From Lentisphaeraceae bacterium (GTDB lineage: Bacteria > Verrucomicrobiota > Kiritimatiellia > RFP12 > UBA1067): a stretch of 64,000 bases of DNA. A program made the position numbers and the translations under genes. The stretch spans positions 8,514 through 72,513 of the forward strand of contig SFPL01000025.1 in assembly GCA_004551905.1 (NCBI GenBank). Direction: 5' to 3'. Under the pieces are notes generated by a model. It ran no database searches, was not told where the DNA came from, and worked only from the letters and a program-made list of their open reading frames with translations. Below are positions 53,646-62,943 of the stretch, piece after piece. Position 1 is the stretch's first letter. Each line of letters begins with the position of its first letter.

Positions 53646-56471
53646 ATGAAGCGAAGCACGTTCATGATCCTGGCCGCGTTTGCCGCTGCTGCCGCCGGAG
53701 CGGCCGGCGAAGACCAGCTCCTCTCCGCCTTTCGCTCGCCCCCGCCCGCGGCGCGCCCGCAGGTCTGGTGGCACTGGATAAACGGCAACGTGACCCGCGA
53801 GGGAATCGTCGCCGACCTCGACGCCATGGCCGCCGTGGGCATCGGCGGCGCGACGATCTTCGACGTCGGCGTCGAAATCCCTCCGGGCCCGGTCAAGTTC
53901 AACACTCAGGAGTGGACCGACACCGTCGCCTTCGCAGTCGCCGAGGCCGCGAAGCGCCGCATCGAGATCTGCCTCCACAACTGCAGCGGCTACTCTACCT
54001 CCGGCGGACCGTGGATCGCGCCCTCCAACTCGATGAAGGTCGTCTCCTACTCGCTCGTGGACGTCGCGGGTCCGCGGCGCTTCGCAGCGGCGCTGAGCGC
54101 TCCGCCGAACAAGTACGGCTTCTACGAGGACGTCGCGGTGCTCGCCTGGCCGGTGCCGGCGGCCGAGCGTTCGCAGGATGGCTCGGCCGGCAAGATCGCG
54201 GAAGTCAAGCGCGACAACAAGGAGATAGTCTACGAGTTCGAATACCCCGCCGACTTCCGCGCCTCGCGCTGGGAGTGCCGCATCCGCGACGCGGCGCAAG
54301 CCTGGAACTCGACCATCGAGGCGACGCTTTCCGCCGCTGACGCCGACGGCAAGTGGCGCGAGGTCTCGCGCGAGACGTTGTATGCGCGCTACTGTAACCA
54401 GGACGACGAGAACGTCCGGTCCTTCGGCTTCCCAGAGGCATCGTCCCGCCGCTGGCGGCTCGTCGTGAAGGCGGTAGACTGCTCGACCGGCAACTTCAAG
54501 TTCGAGGCCATGCCGCTTTCCCGCAGCGCCCGGATCTCCAACATCGCCAACAAGGGCTGGTTCATCTCCACCGGCGCGGCTACGCGTCCATACTCCGCAG
54601 CGCCCGACCAGGTCGTCAGGAGCAAGGACGTCCTCGACCTCACCGCCAAGTTTGACCGCGCGACCGGCGTCCTCGACTGGGACGTCCCTGTCGGCGCCTG
54701 GCGGGTGATGCGCGTCGGCTACGCCGCGAACGGCATGAAGTGCAATCCCACGTCGGACAGTGGAGCGGGGCTCGAGTGCGACAAGCTTGACAAGGCTGGC
54801 GTCCGCGCCGTCTTCGGCAATTACGTCGCCAGGGTCTGCGACCGCGTCGGCCCGTCCCTCGCCGGCAAGGTCGAGTTCGGCCTCAACAGCGTGCTGGTGG
54901 ACAGCTGGGAGGCCGGCATGCAGAACTGGACGCAGGGCTTCGAGCGCGAGTTCGCGCGGCGGCGCGGCTACGACATCGCGCCCTGGCTGCCGACGCTCGC
55001 GGGCGTGGTCGTGGACGGCGTCGACGAAAGCGAGCGGTTCCTCGCGGACTTCCGGGACGTCATCTCGCACCTGCTGGCGGAGAACTTCTCCGACGAGCTC
55101 GCGCGCCTCTGCCACGAGCGCGGGCTCAGGCTCAGCGTCGAGTCCTACGGCGGGCTGCCGTCCACCCCAGAGCTCTACGGACGCGCCGAGGACATCACCA
55201 TGTGCGAGTTCTGGATCAACCCAGGCTGCCGGGCCCGGGATATGGACGAACGCTGTGTGCGCAGCGTCGTCGCCCGCGCACGGAAGCGTCCCGACCGCGG
55301 CAACCGCATCATCGCCGCCGAGGCGTTCACGGCGTGGCCCACCAACGACCGCTGGCAGATCGACCCCTACACGCTCAAGTCGACTGGCGACCATATGTAC
55401 GCGCTCGGCGTCAACCGGATTGTCTATCACCGCTACGCGCACCAGCCGTGGACCAAGGGCAACCTCGCGCCCGGCATGACGATGGGGGCGTGGGGCACGC
55501 ACTTCGAGCGCACCAACACCTGGTGGTTCGACCAGAAGGGGTGGATCGACTACCAGACGCGCTGCCAGGCGCTGCTGCAGGACGGCGAGTTCGTCGACGA
55601 GAAGACCTACGGTGACGAGATCTGGATCCACCGCCGCTACGCCGACGGCACCGATGGGTTCTTCGTCGCCTGCGACAACGCCGAGACGCGCGCCGTGCAG
55701 GTGTCACTGCCGGTCACCGGCCGTGTGCCCGAAATCTGGGACGCCGAGACCGGCGAGATCTCGCTTGCGCCGGTCTGGACCGACTCGAACAACAGGACCG
55801 TGCTCTCGCTCAAGCTGAGGCCGTCAGGTTCGGCGTTCGTGATGTTCCGTCCCCGTCCGACGTCGGGCGCGGTGGCGAAGCGCGCCGTGCGCGAAACGGC
55901 GGCGGACGAGGTGAAGGGGACCTGGACGGTGTCCTTCGAGGCGTCGTATCCCGACGTCCCGGCACCGGTGAAGATGAACTCCCTCGCCTCGCTCTCTAAG
56001 CACTCCAATCCAGAGGTCCGCTACTTCGCGGGCCACGCCACCTATCGGATGAAGTTCGCCGATGCGCGGCCGCGGAATCCGGGCAGCCGCGTGGTCCTCG
56101 ACCTCGGCGAGGTGAAGAACCTGGCGGCGGTGACGGTGAACGGTCGCGAGTTTCCTGTTCTCTGGCGGCCGCCGTTCCGCGTGGACGTGACCGACGCCTG
56201 GAAGGAAGAGAACGAGATTGCCGTCCGGGTGACGACGCTCTGGCCCAACCGGCTCATCGGCGACGAGCTGCTGCCGGAGGATCGCGTGTGGCAGGGAGGC
56301 TGGTACGGCGGTAGCGTCGCCAAGATCCCGGAGTGGGTGCGCCGTGGCGAGAAGAGCCCGACCGGCCGCCACACCTTCACGACCTGGCACCACTGGCAAG
56401 CCGAGGACAAGGACAAGCTCGTCCCCGCCGGCCTGCTCGGTCCGGTGAAGCGCGTTGTGATGGAAGAGTGA
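53646..56471 (+). CDS. GH106-like alpha-L-rhamnosidase, secreted
   Basis: A 941-residue protein with a signal peptide (MKRSTFMILAAFAAAAAGAAG). The opening of the mature chain, FRSPPPAARPQVWWHWINGNVT followed by DLDAMAAVGIGGATIFDVG, is characteristic of GH106. A later catalytic-barrel block (VLVDSWEAGMQNWT, RLSVESYGG, IIAAEAFTAW) and a C-terminal galactose-binding-like beta domain (VVLDLGEVKNLAAVTVNG) follow. It probably removes rhamnose from pectin-like or bacterial glycans, acting with the neighbouring GH31. Confidence 0.88.
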   Translation: MKRSTFMILAAFAAAAAGAAGEDQLLSAFRSPPPAARPQVWWHWINGNVTREGIVADLDAMAAVGIGGATIFDVGVEIPPGPVKFNTQEWTDTVAFAVAEAAKRRIEICLHNCSGYSTSGGPWIAPSNSMKVVSYSLVDVAGPRRFAAALSAPPNKYGFYEDVAVLAWPVPAAERSQDGSAGKIAEVKRDNKEIVYEFEYPADFRASRWECRIRDAAQAWNSTIEATLSAADADGKWREVSRETLYARYCNQDDENVRSFGFPEASSRRWRLVVKAVDCSTGNFKFEAMPLSRSARISNIANKGWFISTGAATRPYSAAPDQVVRSKDVLDLTAKFDRATGVLDWDVPVGAWRVMRVGYAANGMKCNPTSDSGAGLECDKLDKAGVRAVFGNYVARVCDRVGPSLAGKVEFGLNSVLVDSWEAGMQNWTQGFEREFARRRGYDIAPWLPTLAGVVVDGVDESERFLADFRDVISHLLAENFSDELARLCHERGLRLSVESYGGLPSTPELYGRAEDITMCEFWINPGCRARDMDERCVRSVVARARKRPDRGNRIIAAEAFTAWPTNDRWQIDPYTLKSTGDHMYALGVNRIVYHRYAHQPWTKGNLAPGMTMGAWGTHFERTNTWWFDQKGWIDYQTRCQALLQDGEFVDEKTYGDEIWIHRRYADGTDGFFVACDNAETRAVQVSLPVTGRVPEIWDAETGEISLAPVWTDSNNRTVLSLKLRPSGSAFVMFRPRPTSGAVAKRAVRETAADEVKGTWTVSFEASYPDVPAPVKMNSLASLSKHSNPEVRYFAGHATYRMKFADARPRNPGSRVVLDLGEVKNLAAVTVNGREFPVLWRPPFRVDVTDAWKEENEIAVRVTTLWPNRLIGDELLPEDRVWQGGWYGGSVAKIPEWVRRGEKSPTGRHTFTTWHHWQAEDKDKLVPAGLLGPVKRVVMEE

Positions 56472-56479
56472 CGCGGCGG

Positions 56480-56507
56480 ATTGCGCGGCCGGCGAATATG
56501 GTATAAT
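56480..56507 (+). promoter_or_regulatory. Promoter predicting a leaderless TPR mRNA
   Basis: ATTGCGC followed by ATATGGTATAAT with TATAAT at 56502-56507. Only eight bases separate the -10 from the ATG at 56516, so transcription should begin at or within two bases of the start codon. No Shine-Dalgarno can fit. Confidence 0.65.
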
Positions 56508-56515
56508 ACGCAAAA

Positions 56516-58441
56516 ATGACTTTTCCCGCCATAGTCTTTGCGACGATGATAGCGGCGCTTACGGTGGCGCCGTCGGATCGGCTCGCCATGGCCGACCGCC
56601 TTTTCAACCGCGGCGATTACGCGGCCGCGCGCCGCGAGTACGCGGCGCTCAAGGGCGAAAGGGGGGTGGACGAGGCCAATGTCCTCTATCGGCTGGCGGC
56701 GACCTCCGAGGGACTGAAGGACGCCAAAGGCACGGTGGCCGACGCCGACGCCTTCCTCGCCAAGTTCGCCGACCACCGGCTGGCCGACCGCGTGCGGCTC
56801 ATGCGCGCGCTTGCCTGCGAGGGTGAGGAGCGGCGCAAGGAGCTGAGGATGCTCGACCGCGACGACGCCGATCCGTCGCTCCGCGCCGAGGCGCTTTTCC
56901 ACCTCGCGAGGATGTCCAACGACGCCGCGCTCTACGAACGCTGCCGCAAGCTCGACCCGAAGGGGCGCTACGCCGCCTACGCCTCGTTCTACCACGCCTC
57001 CGCCGCGCTGGAGAACGCCGACGCCGCAGCGCGGCGCCGCGGGCTCGCGGAGCTGATGGAGGTCGTCTACGGCAAGGACGCCGCGCTCGCGAAGGACGCG
57101 CTCTACCTCGCCGCGGTGCACAGCTACCGCGAGGCGAAGTACGGCGAAAGCGCCGCGCTGCTGAAGCGCTACCAGAAGCTCTACCCCGGCGACGCGCGCC
57201 TCGGCGAGGTGCGGCGGCTCGCCGCGCTGAGCGAGCTGATGGGCGGACACTACGCCGCCGCGCTCGCCTGCTGCACCGACGACAAGGACGATACCCTCGT
57301 CTTCGTGAAGACCACCGCCAACGAGCGCATGGGCAACCGCGACGAGGCGCTTAAGCTGGCGCGGAAGTACCTCGAGGATTTCCCGCAGGGGCGCCACCGA
57401 GACGCGCTCGAGCTGGAGCGCGCGAGGATGGAGTTCGACGCTGCGGCGAAGTCCGGCGACAAGGCGAAGGCGCTCGACGCGGCGAAGCGCGCCGTCGCCT
57501 TCGGCAAGGGCGCGGTCGCGTTCGACCGGCTCCGCTGTGCGTGGGCGCTGGAGCTCGTCGGCGAGGCGGAGAAGGCCGAGGCGGAGTACGCGTCGGTGGC
57601 GAAGGACTTTCCCGGCAAGGGTGACGCGGCGGAGGCGATGTACCGGCGGGCGATGTCGCTTCTCCGGCGCGAGCAGTGGGCGGCGGCGGAGCTTTCGCTC
57701 GCCGAGGCGCTTGCGTCCGGGATCGACGGCGAGAGGCGCGCGCTGGCGCTCTACTGGCGCGGTGTGGCGTCCGTGAGGGCCGGCCACGCGGCCGAGGGGG
57801 TGGCGCTGCTGAAGGACGCGGTCAAGGCGGGGCTGCCGCTCGACGAGTCGCGCGAGGCGCGGCTGATGATCGCCGACGCGGACTTCAACGCCGGTCGCAC
57901 CGATGAGGCCAAGGCGGCGTACAGGGAGCTGATCAGCCAGGGCGCGCTCGAGCGTATGGGCGCGGCGAAGACTTTGTCGGTGGGCAATCTCCTGGGCGGC
58001 GAGGAGGCGAAGCTCTGCGCACAGGCGCTGGTGAAGAGCGACTCCGCCGAGTGGCGTCAGGCCGGCTACGCGCTGCTCGGCTCGGTGGAGGAGGCGGCAG
58101 GCGCGTACGGTGCCGCGGCCTACGCCTATTCGAAGGCGATGGAGGAGAAGTGCTCCACCGAGTCGCTCGCCAGGGTGGCGCTGCGGCTCGGGGTGCTCGA
58201 ATCGCGCGGCGGCGATCCGGTCAAGGCCGAGGAGGCGCTGAAGCGCGCGGTGGAGCTGAACGCCAAGGACCAGTCCGCGCGCGCCGAGGCGTACCTCGCG
58301 CTCGCCGAGGCCGCGCTCCAGCGGCGGGACGTCGAGAAGGCCCGCGGCTACGCGACGGTGGTGACCACGCTTTTCGAAAACTCGCAGTTCTCGAAGCGGG
58401 CCGAGGAGATCCTCAAGTCCAATCTGGAGGAGGAACAGTGA
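56516..58441 (+). CDS. Tetratricopeptide-repeat protein, exported
   Basis: A 641-residue protein with an N-terminal signal peptide (TFPAIVFATMIAALTVA) and about ten TPR-like helical pairs across its length, for example FNRGDYAAARREYAAL and AEADYASVAKDFPG-type units, ending in KRAEEILKSNLEEEQ. It is Ala-, Glu- and Arg-rich. The first ATG is needed for the signal peptide, which supports the leaderless start. The VWA gene starts within its stop (GTGA). Likely a periplasmic scaffold for an envelope complex. Confidence 0.82.
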   Translation: MTFPAIVFATMIAALTVAPSDRLAMADRLFNRGDYAAARREYAALKGERGVDEANVLYRLAATSEGLKDAKGTVADADAFLAKFADHRLADRVRLMRALACEGEERRKELRMLDRDDADPSLRAEALFHLARMSNDAALYERCRKLDPKGRYAAYASFYHASAALENADAAARRRGLAELMEVVYGKDAALAKDALYLAAVHSYREAKYGESAALLKRYQKLYPGDARLGEVRRLAALSELMGGHYAAALACCTDDKDDTLVFVKTTANERMGNRDEALKLARKYLEDFPQGRHRDALELERARMEFDAAAKSGDKAKALDAAKRAVAFGKGAVAFDRLRCAWALELVGEAEKAEAEYASVAKDFPGKGDAAEAMYRRAMSLLRREQWAAAELSLAEALASGIDGERRALALYWRGVASVRAGHAAEGVALLKDAVKAGLPLDESREARLMIADADFNAGRTDEAKAAYRELISQGALERMGAAKTLSVGNLLGGEEAKLCAQALVKSDSAEWRQAGYALLGSVEEAAGAYGAAAYAYSKAMEEKCSTESLARVALRLGVLESRGGDPVKAEEALKRAVELNAKDQSARAEAYLALAEAALQRRDVEKARGYATVVTTLFENSQFSKRAEEILKSNLEEEQ

Positions 58442-60066
58442 AGGAGGGCGGTTTTTCGCTGGACATCATAATCGCCGCGCTGATTATTTCCGCGGCGCTC
58501 CACGCCGGGCTCATGTTCTGGGTGCGGCCGCAGGTGATGACCCATTCGACGATCCAGCGTCAGGTGGCCAGGCGCGGCCCGATGCGGGTCGTCAAGGCCG
58601 AGGCACCGCTGGAGCCGGTGCGGTTCGAGACGGTGGAGGACCTCGCCGCGGAGAAGTCCGCGCCCGAGGCCGCCGAGGCCACGGCTTCGCTGCCGGCTGC
58701 GGAGGCCGCGACGCCGTCCGAGGGCGAGCGCATCGCCGTGCCGAAGCCCGAGCTGCCGCCCGAGGTGCTCGTCCGCACCATTCCCGAGGGATCCCGCGAG
58801 CTGCCCGAGGCCGCGGCGGAAGACGACTTCTCCGCTCCCGCCGCGCCGCCGAAGATGGCGATGGAGAGCCCGAAGCTCGCGCCCGCGGCAGAAGCGCCTG
58901 CGCCGTCGTCGCTGGGCGTGGCGCTGCCGCCTGCGCCGGTCTTCGAGTCGCCGGTCTTCTCGTCCGCCGCCGTCTTGGCGCCTGGCACCGTCGCGAAGAT
59001 CGACGTCGGCGAGAAGGACGAAGGCGCCGAAGCCGGCGAGGACGCCTCAGACGCGGTGATGCCGAAGGTGGACGAGGCGGTGGTGGAGAAGGAGAAAGAG
59101 GCCGTGCGCTCGCTCGTCGACGCCGAGGACGCGAAGGAGATGGCCTCCGTCGTCAGGGCATCGGCGGAGAGCGGCGTCGACGGCGGCTGGCGCTACTTCA
59201 AGGTGAAGCTCGATTCGTCCGAGTCGCTGGAGACGGTGCCGAAGGACTTCGTGGTGCTGATCGACGCGTCCGGCTCGATCGGCAAGGACCGCATGGGCTC
59301 CATCCGCGGCGCGGCGAAGCGGATTCTGCGCTCGGCCGCCAACACCGGCGACCGCTTCAACCTCGTCGCCTTCCGCGACCGCTACTCCTACGCGTTCAAG
59401 TCCTGGCAGGACTTCAACACCGCGACTTTCGACGCCGCCGACCGCTGGCTCAACCGCGTCGCGCCATACGGCCGCACCGATGTCTTCCGCACCATCTCCT
59501 CGGTGCTCACCCTGCCACGCGACCCGAAGCGCCCGCTCGTCGCGCTCGTCGTCACCGACGGTGACGCCAACGCCGGCGTGCGCGACACCGCCTCGATCCT
59601 CTCGCGCTTCACCGCGCTCAACGACGGGCTGGTGAGCGTCTACATGTACGGCGTGAAGAATTCGGCCAACCGCGAGCTCATCGACATCCTCACCCGTGGC
59701 AACCGCGGCGAGAGCTTCGTCTTCGAGGGCTCGCGCTTCCGCGCCGGCGAGGGGCTGGAGGCGCTTTCGGAGCGCTTCCGCGACCCGGTGCTGAGCGACC
59801 TCAGGCTCGTCTTCGCCTCCGACTCGCGCGCCGAGGCGTATCCGCGGCTGCTGCGCAACCTCTACCGCGGACGCGGCGTGGAGCTGGTTGGGCGTGTGCC
59901 GATTGATGAGAAGAAGGTCTCGTTCTCGCTCAAGGGGCTCAACGGCGCGCAGGCGTTCGAGAGCTACTTCACGCTCGACATCGGCAAGGACGGCGGACGG
60001 GGCGCGGCGCTCGCCGGCGAATGGCGCGCGGAGAAGGCGGTTGAGGACCGCTTCCGCGCGAAGTAG
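58438..60066 (+). CDS. Membrane-anchored von Willebrand factor A protein
   Basis: A 542-residue protein starting at GTG 58438 with a GGAGGAGG site. A TonB-like N-terminal anchor (SLDIIIAALIISAALHAGLMF) is followed by a Pro/Ala/Glu-rich spacer to about residue 230, then a VWA domain with an intact MIDAS: DASGS (LIDASGSIGKD), the threonine of GRTDVF and the aspartate of VTDGDANAG. It is paired with the TPR gene; such TPR/VWA pairs with BatD-like proteins form Bat-type envelope modules. The BatD-like gene here lies 9 kb away. Confidence 0.86.
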   Translation: MKEGGFSLDIIIAALIISAALHAGLMFWVRPQVMTHSTIQRQVARRGPMRVVKAEAPLEPVRFETVEDLAAEKSAPEAAEATASLPAAEAATPSEGERIAVPKPELPPEVLVRTIPEGSRELPEAAAEDDFSAPAAPPKMAMESPKLAPAAEAPAPSSLGVALPPAPVFESPVFSSAAVLAPGTVAKIDVGEKDEGAEAGEDASDAVMPKVDEAVVEKEKEAVRSLVDAEDAKEMASVVRASAESGVDGGWRYFKVKLDSSESLETVPKDFVVLIDASGSIGKDRMGSIRGAAKRILRSAANTGDRFNLVAFRDRYSYAFKSWQDFNTATFDAADRWLNRVAPYGRTDVFRTISSVLTLPRDPKRPLVALVVTDGDANAGVRDTASILSRFTALNDGLVSVYMYGVKNSANRELIDILTRGNRGESFVFEGSRFRAGEGLEALSERFRDPVLSDLRLVFASDSRAEAYPRLLRNLYRGRGVELVGRVPIDEKKVSFSLKGLNGAQAFESYFTLDIGKDGGRGAALAGEWRAEKAVEDRFRAK

Positions 60067-60134
60067 TTTTTTCAGCCAGTACAACAAAGGTAAAAACGCC
60101 AAAAATCGGAGAAAGAAAGGGAGGAGAGCGCGTC

Positions 60135-60635
60135 ATGAGCGACAGCAAACCTATGGTAGGCGTGGTGATGGGGTCCGATTCGGACTGGCCGCTGGTGCAG
60201 AAGGGCTGCGCCACCCTGGAGTCGTTCGGCGTCCCCTACGAGACGCGCGTCATCTCGGCGCACCGCACGCCGGAGGAGGCGATCGCCTACTCCAAGGGCG
60301 CGGAGGCGCGCGGGATCAAGGTGATCATCGCCTGCGCCGGCGGCGCGGCGCATCTCGCGGGCGTCCTTGCGGCGGGCACAGTGCTGCCGGTCGTCGGCGT
60401 GCCGGTGGCGGGCGGGGCGCTCAACGGCCTCGACGCGCTCTACGCCACGGTGCAGATGCCTTCGGGCGTCCCTGTGGCGACGGTAGCCGTGGGCTCGGCC
60501 GGACCGGTCAACGCGGCGCTCCTCGCGGTGCAGATCCTTGGCACAGCCGACCCCGCGCTGCGCGAGAGGTTCCGCGCCCACAAGGAGACGCTTAAAACCA
60601 AGGTCGCCGCGGCGAACGAAAGAATCCACGCATGA
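60135..60635 (+). CDS. purE: N5-carboxyaminoimidazole ribonucleotide mutase PurE
   Basis: A 166-residue class I PurE for purine synthesis, recognised by [16 protein letters not shown] and [23 protein letters not shown] site precedes the ATG. PurK, its usual partner, is not in the window. The next gene overlaps its stop by four bases. Confidence 0.95.
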   Translation: MSDSKPMVGVVMGSDSDWPLVQKGCATLESFGVPYETRVISAHRTPEEAIAYSKGAEARGIKVIIACAGGAAHLAGVLAAGTVLPVVGVPVAGGALNGLDALYATVQMPSGVPVATVAVGSAGPVNAALLAVQILGTADPALRERFRAHKETLKTKVAAANERIHA

Positions 60636-61618
60636 AGAAGGCGCTGGTAACCGGCGGAGCCGGGTTCCTCGGCAGCCACCTCTCGGCGAGGCTGCTCGCC
60701 GACGGCTACGAGGTGACGGCGGTCGACAACCTCTTCACCGGCACCAAGGAGAACATCTATCCGCTCCTCGGCAACACGCGTTTCACCTTCGTGCAGCACG
60801 ACGTCACCCAGCCGTACTGGGGACAGTTCGACGAGATCTACAACCTCGCCTGCCCGGCGAGCCCAGTGCACTACCAGCATAACCCGGTCGAGACGCTCAA
60901 GAGCTCCGTCCTCGGCATGATGAACATGCTCGACCTCGCGCTCAAGACCAAGGCGAAGGTGCTGCACACCTCGACGAGCGAGGTCTACGGCGACCCGCTC
61001 GTCCATCCGCAGGTCGAGTCCTACTGGGGCAACGTGAACACCATCGGCGTGCGCAGCTGCTACGACGAGGGCAAGCGCTGCGCCGAGACGCTTGCGGCCG
61101 ACTACCGCCGTGCGCACGGGGTGGACGTGAGGCTGGTGAGGATCTTCAACACCTACGGGCCCAACATGCACCCGGAGGACGGCAGGGTGATCTCCAACTT
61201 CATCCTCCAGGCGCTGCGCAACGAGGACATCACCATCTACGGCGACGGCTCGCAGACGCGCTCGTTCCAGTACTGCGACGACCTCGTCGAGGCAATGCGC
61301 CGCTACATGGAGCTGCCTCGGGAGGAGGTGGACGCCTTCTTCGCCGCGAAGAAGCTCGGCGCGCCGGTCATCAACACCGGCAACCCGGGCGAGTACACGG
61401 TTCGCCAGCTTGCCGAGGAGACGCTGAAGCTGATTCCGGAGTCGAAGTCGAAGCTGGTGAGCCGTCCGCTCCCAGCCGACGACCCCAGGCGGCGGCGCCC
61501 CGACATCTCGCTCGCCAAGGAGCTGCTTGGCTGGGAGCCGAAGGTGCCGCTCGCCGAAGGGCTCGCCAAGACGATCGACTACTTCCGCGCCCGCGAGAAG
61601 TCGGTCGCCTGCCGCTGA
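60632..61618 (+). CDS. uxs: UDP-glucuronate decarboxylase (UDP-xylose synthase)
   Basis: A 328-residue extended SDR enzyme. [11 protein letters not shown] binds NAD. The blocks [13 protein letters not shown] and [16 protein letters not shown], which contains the catalytic YxxxK, are diagnostic of UXS. It makes UDP-xylose from UDP-glucuronate for surface glycans. Start overlaps purE (ATGA). Confidence 0.94.
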   Translation: MKKALVTGGAGFLGSHLSARLLADGYEVTAVDNLFTGTKENIYPLLGNTRFTFVQHDVTQPYWGQFDEIYNLACPASPVHYQHNPVETLKSSVLGMMNMLDLALKTKAKVLHTSTSEVYGDPLVHPQVESYWGNVNTIGVRSCYDEGKRCAETLAADYRRAHGVDVRLVRIFNTYGPNMHPEDGRVISNFILQALRNEDITIYGDGSQTRSFQYCDDLVEAMRRYMELPREEVDAFFAAKKLGAPVINTGNPGEYTVRQLAEETLKLIPESKSKLVSRPLPADDPRRRRPDISLAKELLGWEPKVPLAEGLAKTIDYFRAREKSVACR

Positions 61619-61631
61619 CGTCGCGACGGAC

Positions 61632-62297
61632 ATGGGGCGCGGTCCGACGAGAACGCTCGTCTTCAACGGCTGGGCTGCCGGTCCGGAGGCGTGGGCGCTG
61701 ACGCGCTTCCCCCGCGACTGGACATTCAGCTACGTCGAGCAGCTGGACGGGCTGCCGGCGCGCGTCATCGCCGACTTCGACCGCGTGGTGCTCGTGGGTT
61801 TTTCGATGGGCGGCTCGTCCGCGCTCGAGACGCTCCTGGACTTCCCGGACAAAGTCGCGGGGATTGTCCTTGTCTCCGCCGCGGTGCGGATGATGGAGGA
61901 GCGGCTCGAGCCCACGGCGGAGTTTCCGCGCGGCGAGGTGGTGTGGAAGGGGATGGGCGAGCGGCGCCTCGCGGCGCTGAGACTCGGCACCCGGATGGTC
62001 TTTGCCCGCGCCACCTCGCCGATCTACGCGGACGCGAACCTCGACCGCGGGCTCGAGTTCCTGCGCCGAGTCGACCTCCGGCGGCGGCTGGAGGACTTTT
62101 CCGCCGACCCGCGCGCCGCCGCGCTCAAGGTGGCGATCGTGGCGAGTGAGCGCGACGGCATCGTCGCCCGGTGCAACGCCGAGTTTCTGAAGCGAATTTT
62201 CCCGCAGGCGTCGCTCACCTGGGTGCCGGGCATGGAGCACGTTCTGCCGATCACCGCCTCCCATGTTGTCGACGCCGCCGTCAGGTCGGTGCGCTGA
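61632..62297 (+). CDS. Alpha/beta hydrolase, possibly BioG/BioH-like
   Basis: A 221-residue protein with nucleophile elbow VGFSMGGSS, a late acid in ASERDGI and the catalytic histidine in PGMEHVLP. The start LVFNGWAAGPEAW resembles pimeloyl-ACP methyl ester esterases of the BioG type, but no other biotin gene is present, so the substrate is open. It begins 13 bases after uxs, with an ATG preceded by a poor ribosome site. Confidence 0.75.
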   Translation: MGRGPTRTLVFNGWAAGPEAWALTRFPRDWTFSYVEQLDGLPARVIADFDRVVLVGFSMGGSSALETLLDFPDKVAGIVLVSAAVRMMEERLEPTAEFPRGEVVWKGMGERRLAALRLGTRMVFARATSPIYADANLDRGLEFLRRVDLRRRLEDFSADPRAAALKVAIVASERDGIVARCNAEFLKRIFPQASLTWVPGMEHVLPITASHVVDAAVRSVR

Positions 62298-62334
62298 TGG
62301 AGACTACGGGTCCCATCCTCGTTGGACGGACAGG

Positions 62335-62943
62335 TCAGCCTTCCCAGGGGCGGACGCGGAGGCGGACGCCGAGGCCTTCAGCGATGGCGCGGCAGCGCGC
62401 CTGCTTGGCCGCATCAGTGACAGGCTCGCCGACGACAGTCATCACCACTTCCGGGACGAATTGCGCCGCGTCGTGCGCGAAGGAGAGCATGGCAGGGTAG
62501 GCGTCGGCCCCGAACTTCGGGCGGCACACGGCGAGGTATTCGGCCGGGTCGTCGGTGTTGAGGCTGATGGAGAGGCAGTCGACCTTGCATGCGAAGAGCG
62601 CGGCGGTGGGGCGGCCGTTGACGAGGTCGGAAAGCCCGTTAGTGTTCACCCTCACGCGCAGCGCGGGGTCGCGCGCCTTCATGTGCGCGGCTGCGGCGAG
62701 CAGCACGTCGAGCCTCTCGGTGGGCTCTCCGTAGCCGCAGAAGACGACTTCGCGGAAGCGCGTCCAGTCCTGTGTGTCGAGGCTTGCGGTCACCTCGTCG
62801 AGCGTCGGCTCGCGCTCGAGCCAGAGCGAGCCGGAGCCGTAGACGCCGCTCGCGTTGTTCCGGAGGCAGAAGGTGCAGGCGCAGGGACAGCGGTTGGTGA
62901 GGTTGACGTAGACCGACGACTTGACCTGGTAGGTGATGGTCAT
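62335..62943 (-). CDS. Radical SAM protein, TatD-linked subgroup
   Basis: A 202-residue protein with the cluster motif NRCPCACTFCLRN (CxxxCxxC) near the N-terminus, the GYGEPTERLD glycine-rich SAM region and RVNTNGLSDL. It is small and lacks an auxiliary-cluster domain. Proteins of this shape are usually found beside tatD, which is not present here. Its ATG overlaps the upstream kinase stop by four bases. Function unknown. Confidence 0.85.
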   Translation of the reverse strand: MTITYQVKSSVYVNLTNRCPCACTFCLRNNASGVYGSGSLWLEREPTLDEVTASLDTQDWTRFREVVFCGYGEPTERLDVLLAAAAHMKARDPALRVRVNTNGLSDLVNGRPTAALFACKVDCLSISLNTDDPAEYLAVCRPKFGADAYPAMLSFAHDAAQFVPEVVMTVVGEPVTDAAKQARCRAIAEGLGVRLRVRPWEG

